Assembly: GCA_026398545.1 (NCBI GenBank)
Contig: JAPLSR010000337.1
Span: 1-9,027, forward strand
Direction: 5' to 3'
From: Candidatus Sumerlaeota bacterium
GTDB taxonomy: Bacteria > Sumerlaeota > Sumerlaeia > MWCT01
DNA: 9,027 nucleotides
Under the pieces are notes generated by a model, which did no database searches, had not been told where the DNA came from, and was given only the letters and a program-made list of their open reading frames with translations. Both the position numbers and the translations under genes were made by a program. This document shows positions 1-6,280 of the stretch, in pieces (position 1 is the first letter of the stretch; every line of letters starts with the position of its first letter).

Positions 1-336
1 TGGGGTCTTCATGTGGATTCCATCCGCCTTCAGGATATTGAGGTGCCGGAGGACTTGAAGAAGATGATGTCCCGCCAGGCATCGGCGGAGCGCGAAAAAC
101 GCGCCACAATCACAAAGGCTGAGGGTGACAAGATGGCGGCGCTGAACCTTTCTGAGGCGGCAGCCGTCATGCGGAGCAGTCCCGGCGCCATGCGTCTGCG
201 CACACTCCAGACTATTGACGGTCTTGGACCCACATCCTCAAACACGGTTGTCATCTTTCCCGCGGAGCTGAATGACGCAGTTCATGAGATTGGAATCTTT
301 CTGGGAAAGAAGAACAGGGAAGAGAAACAAGAGTGA
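1..336 (+). CDS. Stomatin/slipin-like SPFH (band 7) protein, C-terminal part
   Basis: The frame is open from base 1 (W-G-L-H-V-D-S-I-R-L) and stops with TGA at 334-336, so only the last 111 codons are present and the real start lies left of the window. The visible part matches the end of bacterial stomatin/slipin proteins: the W-G-hydrophobic-V strand leading into L-Q-D-I-E-V-P-E, an amphipathic helix rich in A, E and R (AEREKRATITKAEGDKMAA), then SPGAMRLRTLQTI and a final strand NTVVIFP. Family members are membrane-anchored near the N terminus and form oligomeric scaffolds in membrane microdomains, often encoded beside an NfeD-type protease partner; neither the anchor nor such a partner is in this window. 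A GTG at 13-15 could be read as a start, but the homologous residues before it argue against that. The 123-base gap to the next gene allows either co-transcription or independent expression. Confidence 0.88.
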   Translation, partial: WGLHVDSIRLQDIEVPEDLKKMMSRQASAEREKRATITKAEGDKMAALNLSEAAAVMRSSPGAMRLRTLQTIDGLGPTSSNTVVIFPAELNDAVHEIGIFLGKKNREEKQE

Positions 337-339
337 AGA

Positions 340-372
340 GGGAATATCCCGCGGTGTCCGGACATCTCATGT
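340..372. other. Cluster of short inverted repeats after the SPFH gene
   Basis: The gap between the SPFH stop and the oxidoreductase start (337-459) carries three small dyads in a row: GGGA-ATA-TCCC at 340-350, the perfect palindrome TGTCCGGACA at 355-364, and ACAT-CTC-ATGT at 362-372. None is followed by a run of T on the plus strand, so this is not a standard intrinsic terminator. It could be an operator or weak RNA structure, or chance. No convincing -35/-10 pair was found in the gap. Confidence 0.25.
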
Positions 373-444
373 GTAAAAAAGGTCCTCTTGTTGTCATCGG
401 TTCCATACGCGCATGGGCGCCCAACCTTCCCTGCCGTATCTGAC

Positions 445-450
445 AGAGGT
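445..450 (+). promoter_or_regulatory. Ribosome binding site that sets the oxidoreductase start
   Basis: AGAGGT lies nine bases before the GTG at 460-462 and 15 before the ATG at 466-468. No comparable site at good spacing precedes the TTG at 388, and the 24 extra residues that start would add do not resemble a dehydrogenase N terminus. This favours GTG 460, with ATG 466 as the alternative. Confidence 0.5.
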
Positions 451-459
451 GCGATCATT

Positions 460-1383
460 GTGCGGATGACACAAATGGAAGACCAATCTTCAAAACCTCG
501 CATCGGGATTGTTGGGGCGGAAAGTTCCCACACGCTTGCTTTTGCGAGGACGCTGAATATTGATAAAGCGTGCGGCTCGGCGCGTGTGGTTGCCGTGTGG
601 GGGGAGAGGCGGGAGTTTGCGGAAAAGGCAGCCCGGGAGGGACACATTCCTGAGATTGTGCGCCGACCTGAAGAAATGCTCGGGCGCATTGATGGCGTCA
701 TGATTGCTCACCGGCATCCTAAATATCATATAAAGGCGGCATGGGTGTTTCTTGAGGCGGGGATTCCGCTCTTTATTGACAAACCATTCAGTTTCACCGT
801 TAGTGAGGGGATGACATTTCTGAAGGCAGCCCGGCAAAGGGGTGTGCCTGTTACCTCCTTCTCCATTCTTCCCGAGCAAAAGAGCTTCAGGAATGTCCTC
901 CTGCGCCAGATTCGCGATGCGGGGAGGATTTCCGCCATTCAGGCGCTCGCTCCGTGCGATTTCAAATCAAAATGGGGTGGTGTATTCTTTTACGGCATCC
1001 ACCTGATAGAGATGCTCCTGAAGGCATTCGGATGTGGGATTGAGTGGGTGGAGGTGGTCAGGGCTGGGCGGAGGAATCCCAACGTTGCCGTAGTGATGCA
1101 TTATGGTGGCGGGGGACCGATTGTCTCAGCCTTATTCCTGACTGAGGGTTTCCCCGATTTCGCAATAGATGCAATCGGGTCAAAAGGGCGGGTGCATTAT
1201 GTTAACTGGTTTGACCCCAATCCCTACCTTGGCGGTGTGAAAAAGATTGTCAGGATGTTCAGGACGAGGAGAGAGCCGTACAGTGCGGGGGAAATACTCG
1301 GTCCGATTTCGGTGCTGGAGGCACTTGCCCGTTCCTATCAAAGCGGCAAAAGGGAGCGTATGCTGACACCCTTTCTTGAATGA
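460..1383 (+). CDS. Gfo/Idh/MocA-family NAD(P)-dependent oxidoreductase
   Basis: This is a predicted cytoplasmic oxidoreductase of 307 residues from the GTG start, slightly short for the family (usually 320-390). The N-terminal half is a Rossmann fold: strand and glycine loop IGIVGAESSH (residues 15-24), second strand RVVAVWGER (42-50), then IDGVMIAHRHPKYH. The family hallmark E/D-K-P appears as DKPF at 107-110, with K108 the expected catalytic or substrate-positioning lysine. The C-terminal alpha/beta domain has YGIHLIEML (178-186), whose H181 sits where the family places a substrate-contacting histidine. Members usually oxidise or reduce a hydroxyl/keto group on sugars, inositols or related compounds; the substrate cannot be read here. 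The glycine loop ends in A-E-S-S-H rather than the more usual G-x-G-x-x-A/G pattern, so cofactor preference is open. The stop is 35 bases from the convergent kinase stop. Confidence 0.85.
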   Translation: MRMTQMEDQSSKPRIGIVGAESSHTLAFARTLNIDKACGSARVVAVWGERREFAEKAAREGHIPEIVRRPEEMLGRIDGVMIAHRHPKYHIKAAWVFLEAGIPLFIDKPFSFTVSEGMTFLKAARQRGVPVTSFSILPEQKSFRNVLLRQIRDAGRISAIQALAPCDFKSKWGGVFFYGIHLIEMLLKAFGCGIEWVEVVRAGRRNPNVAVVMHYGGGGPIVSALFLTEGFPDFAIDAIGSKGRVHYVNWFDPNPYLGGVKKIVRMFRTRREPYSAGEILGPISVLEALARSYQSGKRERMLTPFLE

Positions 1384-1418
1384 TTCAGCCGCAATCATGC
1401 GCCAGGTGTCTTGTGGGC

Positions 1419-3890
1419 TTATGAACCGTCGATTGCCTGTCGCACCACCTGCGATAATTTTTCCTTCCCAAAAGGTTTCTGGATAATCTTGACCCCCAGG
1501 TTCATAATCTCCTGATTCCCCTCCATCGGGTATCCGGTGACAAGAACCATTTTGACATTTGGTGAGCGCTTCTGAAGTTCCCTGAATAGCGTTATGCCTT
1601 CTATTTCAGGCATGACAATATCAGAGATCACAAGGTCAATAGTTCCCTTAGACTGGTCAAAAATTTCCAGCGCCTTTTTCCCATCGGTGGCTGTCAAAAC
1701 CCTGTATCCCAGATATTCAAGCCTTGCCTGGTTCACAAGGAGAACGGTGGGGTCATCCTCCGCGAGGAGGATGAGTTCATTCTTACCGCGCTGAAGCCCC
1801 ATAGATGCCTCCTCGCCCTCATCTTTCACCTCCTTGAATGATGGCAGATAGATGGCGAATTTGGTACCCTTGCCCACTTCCGAATCAGCTGTGATATATC
1901 CGCCGTGTTGCTTCACAATGCCATACACCTGAGAGAGCCCCAGACCCGTTCCCTTGCCTCTTTCCTTTGTGGTGAAGAATGGGGCAAAGATACGGGGAAG
2001 GTTCTCCGGCGGAATGCCGCATCCCGTGTCAGTTACTTCCACCATGACCCATTGACTTGCCGGCATACTGGGGTAAGGTGCAGGTTTGTCAGCCTCTGTT
2101 ATAAAGGGTGAGATGGCAATCTTCAATTCTCCGCCATCGGGCATGGCGTCCCTCGCATTGATGACTAAGTTCATGATTGCCTGTTCGATTCTGGTGGGGT
2201 CGCCATAAACCCAGTCACTCCCGGGCGAGGCTATAAATCGCAATTTGATGTTTTCCGGGATAATGCGCTGTAGCAGATTTATTGCCTCTTTGATATACGA
2301 GCCCAGAGAGAGATGAATGGACTCCATAATGGCTTTCCGGCTGAAGTCAAGAATTTGCCTGATGAGGCGGGTGGCATGGTCAACAAGGGAAAAGATGTTA
2401 TTCAGGTGTTTTGCCGTGGATTCCTTGACATCTGTTTCCAGCAGGGCAAGCTCCACATATCCGGAAATCCCCTGGAGCATGTTATTGAAGTCATGGGCGA
2501 TTCCGGCAGCCAGCTCCCCAACGGCGGCAAGGCGTTCCTGCTGGACAATCTGCTTCTGGGTGTCTTGCAGATTGACCAATGTCTCCTCAAGTCTCCGGTT
2601 CGTATCCCTCAGCTCCTGTTCAACCTGGATTCGTCTCATGGCAGGCGCCGCATGGTCCATCAGGGATTTCAGAAGCGCCAGGTCTTTTTCTGTATAGCGG
2701 TTGGGCTGGTATGATTGAACGGAGAGGACGCCAAGGAGCTCCTCGCCAACGGTTATCTGAACGAACATCAGACTTGCGGAGGGGCGGGATGTATCCCCGA
2801 AACGGGGGAGGATGGTTTCCTCGCCCGGCTCCCTGTTCCAGAGGTAACATTGCCCAGTCGCAACTTGCGGGAGAAGTTTCAGTTCAACCGGTCCTTCCTT
2901 CAGTTCATCGATGGAGACCTTTTTGCCGTCGATAGTGTCCACGGTGTGAACTATTTTGAAAGTCTTCGTCCCCTTAACCCTCTCCGCGATGTAAAAGGCA
3001 TCCCATGAGAAGAGCTCAAGCGTGGCATCCTTGAGGATTCTGGCAAATGTCTCGGGTGATTCGGCATTGACAAGGTTCAGTGCCAGATTTGCGAAGGTCC
3101 TGTGTTCAAGTTCAGTCTGCTTGTGTTCAGTGATGTCAACGACCATGCCACGCAGTCCAATCACTTCGTCATTGCGTTTGATGAGGCTTGAATAGGTAAT
3201 GACAGGGAATGTGCTGCCATCCTTCCGCAGGGCAGTGTATTCCTTTCCCTTTCCTATGCCCTCCCGAATCTGAGTCTGGATATCCCTTAATACCCTTTCC
3301 CTGTCATCGGGTATAAACATCTGAAGGGCGTTCAGACCCTTTTGTAAATCCTCCTTTGTATATCCAAACATCTGATAGGCTGTGGTGTTGGCAAAGGTGA
3401 GGTTGCCATTTATGTCCATCTCAAAGATGGTCTGGGGGAGCATTGCCACCAAATCCTTGAACCTTTTTTCACTTTCCTGGTGTTTCTCCACCATAAGACG
3501 CCGTTTTTGCCGTATCTTGGCATCGCGTAATTCCCGCTCGATGGCTGGCAGGAGGCGTTTTAGTTTTCCCTTCATGAGGTAGTCGTGCGCTCCAGCCTTC
3601 ATTGCATTTACGGCAACATCCTCGCCTATTGTTCCCGAGACGATGATAAATGGTATGTCGAGCCCCTTTTCCCTGACCATCTCCAGCGCTTTTAAGGCAT
3701 TGAATTGTGGCATGGAATAATCGCAAAGGATAATATCCCAATCCTTATGAGTGAGGGCATCGGCAAGCTGTGCAGGCGTATCCATCCTTTCCCATTGAGG
3801 GTCATAGCCGCCGCGTTCCACCTCACGGACGAGCAAAAGGGCGTCGTTCTCAGAATCCTCCAGAATCAAAAGGCGGAGAGATTTTTTCAT
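1419..3890 (-). CDS. Hybrid histidine kinase, REC-PAS-GAF-HisKA-HATPase-REC
   Basis: A soluble 823-residue kinase with receivers at both ends. REC1 (about 5-122): acid pair E11/D12, phosphoacceptor D57, S85 and K107. PAS (about 140-257, ending VDITEHK). GAF (about 265-420). A helical linker leads to HisKA with phospho-accepting H466 in AAGIAHDFNN. HATPase_c (about 555-685): N box N574/N578, G1 box DTGCGIP at 621-627, F box near 635-639, G2 box GKGTGLGL at 645-652. REC2 (about 705-823): E711/D712/D713, D757, T785, K805. All catalytic residues are present, so it should autophosphorylate and pass phosphate to D757. REC1 may be loaded by another kinase, such as the membrane kinase two genes upstream. 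No membrane segment is seen. The ATG overlaps the stop of the preceding regulator as ATGA (3887-3890), which suggests translational coupling. The input sensed by PAS and GAF is unknown. Confidence 0.95.
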   Translation of the reverse strand: MKKSLRLLILEDSENDALLLVREVERGGYDPQWERMDTPAQLADALTHKDWDIILCDYSMPQFNALKALEMVREKGLDIPFIIVSGTIGEDVAVNAMKAGAHDYLMKGKLKRLLPAIERELRDAKIRQKRRLMVEKHQESEKRFKDLVAMLPQTIFEMDINGNLTFANTTAYQMFGYTKEDLQKGLNALQMFIPDDRERVLRDIQTQIREGIGKGKEYTALRKDGSTFPVITYSSLIKRNDEVIGLRGMVVDITEHKQTELEHRTFANLALNLVNAESPETFARILKDATLELFSWDAFYIAERVKGTKTFKIVHTVDTIDGKKVSIDELKEGPVELKLLPQVATGQCYLWNREPGEETILPRFGDTSRPSASLMFVQITVGEELLGVLSVQSYQPNRYTEKDLALLKSLMDHAAPAMRRIQVEQELRDTNRRLEETLVNLQDTQKQIVQQERLAAVGELAAGIAHDFNNMLQGISGYVELALLETDVKESTAKHLNNIFSLVDHATRLIRQILDFSRKAIMESIHLSLGSYIKEAINLLQRIIPENIKLRFIASPGSDWVYGDPTRIEQAIMNLVINARDAMPDGGELKIAISPFITEADKPAPYPSMPASQWVMVEVTDTGCGIPPENLPRIFAPFFTTKERGKGTGLGLSQVYGIVKQHGGYITADSEVGKGTKFAIYLPSFKEVKDEGEEASMGLQRGKNELILLAEDDPTVLLVNQARLEYLGYRVLTATDGKKALEIFDQSKGTIDLVISDIVMPEIEGITLFRELQKRSPNVKMVLVTGYPMEGNQEIMNLGVKIIQKPFGKEKLSQVVRQAIDGS

Positions 3891-4345
3891 GATTTGCTCA
3901 AATCCTTCTTTGGAGCGGGTTCATTCAATAGCAACCAGTATAAACCGAGGTGACAAACAGCATCGTTAAACTCGGCAAAATCCACCGGTTTACGGACGTA
4001 GCTGTTGGCGCCTGATTGATAACTTTTGATAAGGTCAACTTCCTCACGGGAGGATGTGAGAATAACAACGGGGATAAGGCTGGTTCGGGCATCGGCACGG
4101 ATGCGTTTCAGGACTTCAATTCCATCCAGTTTGGGTAGTTTGAGGTCAAGGAGGATGACTGTAGGCATGATGTTTGGGTCTCGGTTTGCATAAGAGCCCT
4201 GACAGAAGAGATAATCCAGCGCCTCCGCACCATCATGGACGATATCTATCTTGTTAATGATGTTATTTTTCTTGAGGCACCTTATTGTCAAATCAATATC
4301 ATCAGGATTGTCCTCCACAATTAAGATGTTTTTTGGTGTATCCAT
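3887..4345 (-). CDS. Rcp1/CheY-like single-domain response regulator
   Basis: A 152-residue protein consisting of one receiver domain and a short charged tail, with no output domain. Key residues are intact: E11 and D12 in VEDNPDD, phosphoacceptor D67 in LLDLKLPKLDG, T97 in VILTSS, and K119 in VRKP. The VEDNPDD start, the long insert before D67 (SYANRDPNIMPT) and the terminal GLYWLLLNE segment are typical of the Rcp1 type, which is commonly encoded next to a kinase with a Cph1-like catalytic core, as here. It is most likely the direct phosphate acceptor of the membrane kinase 18 bases upstream. It probably acts by protein contacts or as a phosphorelay intermediate towards the hybrid kinase that overlaps its stop codon. 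A strong AGGAGG site precedes the ATG. Confidence 0.95.
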   Translation of the reverse strand: MDTPKNILIVEDNPDDIDLTIRCLKKNNIINKIDIVHDGAEALDYLFCQGSYANRDPNIMPTVILLDLKLPKLDGIEVLKRIRADARTSLIPVVILTSSREEVDLIKSYQSGANSYVRKPVDFAEFNDAVCHLGLYWLLLNEPAPKKDLSKS

Positions 4346-4351
4346 TTTCTT

Positions 4352-4357
4352 CCTCCT
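4352..4357 (-). promoter_or_regulatory. Strong ribosome binding site of the Rcp1-like regulator
   Basis: On the minus strand a perfect AGGAGG lies six bases before the ATG at 4345-4343. It sits inside the 18-base gap after the membrane kinase stop (TAA at 4366-4364). It is the best Shine-Dalgarno match in the three-gene unit and fits a regulator made in excess over its kinase. Confidence 0.8.
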
Positions 4358-4363
4358 GTGAGA

Positions 4364-5989
4364 TTAAAGTGTAAAATAAAAAGTTGCCCCCTTGTTCACT
4401 GCCCCCTCAGCCCAGACGCGGCCGCCATGGCGATGAATTATGCGCTGGACGGTGGCAAGTCCGATGCCAGTGCCGGGGAATTCTTTTGTGGAATGCAGGC
4501 GCTGGAAGGCGCCGAAGAGTTGATCAACATACGTCATATCGAATCCGACCCCGTTATCACGGACAAAGTAAGCATGTTTGCCATCAATTTCTCCTGAGCC
4601 GAATTCAATCCGCGTCTCCAGCTGCCCGCTTGAAAAATTCCAGGCGTTCTCTATCAGATTTACAAGTGCCATTTCCAGAAGATTCCTGTCGCCCTTCGCT
4701 GTCAGTCCATCCTGTATCAGGAATGTCACGCGGCGTTCCGGGGCGCTTTTTTGTAAGGATTCTGCTATGGAATGCGCAAGAGAACTCATGTCAACATTAT
4801 CCAGACGCATCTCGCTTCTTGTCACCTGTGATAGTTTTAACAGGTCATCGATGAGGACTGCCATATTCTGTGTGGCTGTGCGCACACGATGGAGGAAATC
4901 CTTGCCTTTTAAGTCCAGTTTATCCTCATAATCTTCCAGTAGCGCCAGACTGAAACCGTCAATGCTCCTGAGAGGTGCCCGCAGGTCATGAGAGACTGAG
5001 TATGAGAAGGACTCCAGTTCCTTGTTGACAATTCCAAGTTGCATAATTCTGAGTTTTAACTCTTCATTCAGCTTTTCGATTGCTTCTTCTGCACGCTTTC
5101 GCTCTGCATCTATCTTATTGAGGGAGCGAGCATTCCACCAAACAATAGCGGTTAATATAATTACGGTTGACACGACCATGATGGAAACACCGCCCTCAGT
5201 GCCATAATAGTGAAATACAATTTCCCCTCGTAATCTCAGCCAGGCTAAGATTATCGGGATGCCGATAACAGTCGGTAAAAGATGCCTTGCCATCCGGCCA
5301 CCTGCATTGTCACTGGTAATAATTTCCATCATCCCACGGTCCGGATGCAAACAAAGAATCCCGACTACTATAAAGTTGAATGCGAGAGCAGTATTGAGCG
5401 CCATTGGAATATATGAAGCAATGCCATAAAGCCTTTTAACACCATAGATATAGCCTGCCAGGGCCAATATAGATATTAAAGAGGATACTAAAGCGGTGAA
5501 TTCGCAAGGGCGATAACCTCGCCGCGTCTCCAATTTTAAAATCAGCAGGGAGATACCTATGAGTAAGAAATTAACTGCGGTATTGGGTGCCATTCGATTA
5601 GGAGGAGTGTATATTTCTAATTTATCTCGGAATAAGACTTGGTCTATACCAAGGTCATAATCCAAGAAGCTAATCAGTTTGGTCATAGCAATTAGGCAAA
5701 GAAGAAAGGCGCATGTTTTGGCAATCCATTTAATGGCATCTCTATTACTACTCGTTGATACCCCATGCGTAAATAGTGATAGACCTGAGAGAATAAAACA
5801 AACAGCTGTTGTAGGATTCATTGCAGTCATCCCGGGAATAACACACTTTAAGACCGGGATATCAAATATCCAACCAATCAATACAAAGAACCCTATAAGC
5901 GCAACAAACACGCTTGTTACTTGCGAAAATAATTTAAATACTGTGATACGGTGGATGTTCGTTTGATTATTTATGCTTTTATCAATCAC
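4364..5989 (-). CDS. Membrane sensor histidine kinase with Cph1-like catalytic core
   Basis: This 541-residue kinase has an N-terminal membrane domain (about 15-290) with roughly eight hydrophobic segments, near 20-42, 54-75, 86-107, 136-152, 163-183, 196-214, 236-251 and 268-286. A helical linker (about 290-325, NKIDAERKRAEEAIEKL) transmits the signal. HisKA follows: ESFSYSVSHDLRAPLRSIDGF with phospho-accepting H334. HATPase_c has N box N444/N448 (LVNLIENAW), G1 box DNGVGF at 478-483, F box near 492-495, and G2 box GTGIGL at 506-511. There is no receiver, so phosphate should go to a separate regulator, most simply the Rcp1-like protein 18 bases downstream. The membrane domain carries three related NTA-containing helices. 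Similar membrane modules occur, as I recall, in other bacterial sensor kinases, but the ligand is unknown. The start is GTG at 5987-5989, with GGGGAA just upstream; no nearby ATG offers an alternative. Confidence 0.93.
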   Translation of the reverse strand: MIDKSINNQTNIHRITVFKLFSQVTSVFVALIGFFVLIGWIFDIPVLKCVIPGMTAMNPTTAVCFILSGLSLFTHGVSTSSNRDAIKWIAKTCAFLLCLIAMTKLISFLDYDLGIDQVLFRDKLEIYTPPNRMAPNTAVNFLLIGISLLILKLETRRGYRPCEFTALVSSLISILALAGYIYGVKRLYGIASYIPMALNTALAFNFIVVGILCLHPDRGMMEIITSDNAGGRMARHLLPTVIGIPIILAWLRLRGEIVFHYYGTEGGVSIMVVSTVIILTAIVWWNARSLNKIDAERKRAEEAIEKLNEELKLRIMQLGIVNKELESFSYSVSHDLRAPLRSIDGFSLALLEDYEDKLDLKGKDFLHRVRTATQNMAVLIDDLLKLSQVTRSEMRLDNVDMSSLAHSIAESLQKSAPERRVTFLIQDGLTAKGDRNLLEMALVNLIENAWNFSSGQLETRIEFGSGEIDGKHAYFVRDNGVGFDMTYVDQLFGAFQRLHSTKEFPGTGIGLATVQRIIHRHGGRVWAEGAVNKGATFYFTL

Positions 5990-5992
5990 AAC

Positions 5993-5998
5993 TTCCCC
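5993..5998 (-). promoter_or_regulatory. Ribosome binding site of the membrane kinase
   Basis: On the minus strand GGGGAA lies three bases before the GTG start, and a further GGAAG sits slightly upstream. The match to the Shine-Dalgarno consensus is moderate. It supports GTG 5989 as the start, since no other start codon in the frame is close by. Confidence 0.45.
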
Positions 5999-6100
5999 GC
6001 TTCCTTAACGATAATAAGATGCCAGGGAATTCCGCGATATTTTGTGTATATTTCTCCCATATATAATTTTTTTACCAGACAATGGGGGTATGGAGTCAAG

Positions 6101-6184
6101 CTTAAAATAAAAATTGTATATATTTAATAAATATAAATTAGTATAATAGTATTTTATTTAAATTAATATTTATGTTTTAATATT
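6101..6184. other. AT-only-like block upstream of the kinase operon
   Basis: Only five of 84 bases are G or C by direct count, against roughly 40-60 percent in the flanking genes. Such blocks can act as UP elements, as intrinsically bent or easily melted DNA, or as binding sites for nucleoid proteins. No clean tandem repeat was found inside it. Confidence 0.7.
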
Positions 6185-6190
6185 TGTCAA
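6163..6190 (-). promoter_or_regulatory. Candidate sigma-70-type promoter for the kinase operon
   Basis: The minus strand has a perfect TTGACA (-35) at 6190-6185. After a 16-base spacer comes TATTAA at 6168-6163, matching four of six bases of TATAAT. If real, transcription would start about 165 bases before the GTG of the membrane kinase, leaving a long AT-rich leader. The -10 match is weak and such motifs arise easily in AT-rich DNA, so this is tentative. Confidence 0.3.
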
Positions 6191-6280
6191 GAAGATAATG
6201 TATCAAAATTTTCCTTTACGATTTCTTCTTTATTCTTGAATTTGCCGTTGTGGTCAGTTTTTTTGCAGTGCGGCAGGGGG

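Larger units (their letters stand above)
5990..6280. other. Intergenic region between the two minus-strand units
   Basis: These 291 bases separate the cyclase stop from the membrane kinase start and are the only long non-coding stretch in the window. The part next to the cyclase (about 6190-6280) has no hairpin followed by a T run on the minus strand; a TGCCG/CGGCA pair is too far apart and has its T run inside the loop. The centre is extremely AT-rich (6101-6184). The part near the kinase (5990-6060) holds the short palindrome GGAATTCC at 6026-6033 and the ribosome binding site. It most likely contains the promoter of the kinase unit. Confidence 0.6.

Noticed and set aside
388..459. Extended N terminus of the oxidoreductase from a TTG start.
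   Set aside because: The added residues do not look like a dehydrogenase N terminus, and AGAGGT at 445-450 is well placed for GTG 460.
1384..1418. Possible bidirectional terminator between the convergent genes.
   Set aside because: Only a four-base-pair stem (CGCA-ATCA-TGCG) without a T run on either side was found, too weak to call.
1753..1774. Nine-base inverted repeat with a four-base loop (TCATCCTCC / GGAGGATGA).
   Set aside because: It falls exactly on the L-I-L-L-A-E-D-D codons of the hybrid kinase's second receiver. Codons CTC/GAG and ATC/GAT are complementary, so the acidic motif after hydrophobic residues creates the hairpin by coding alone. A weaker version appears at the same motif near 8772-8784.
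4384..4854. Long plus-strand open frame opposite the membrane kinase (156 codons), and similar ones at 2313-2714, 6404-6874 and 7981-8493.
   Set aside because: Each lies fully or largely antisense to a gene with clear catalytic motifs, and the predicted proteins have no recognisable domain or conserved motif. They are shadows of the real frames.
6242..6276. Possible terminator after the cyclase (TGCCG ... CGGCA).
   Set aside because: The stem is only five base pairs with a loop of over 20 bases, and the homopolymer run lies in the loop rather than after the stem.
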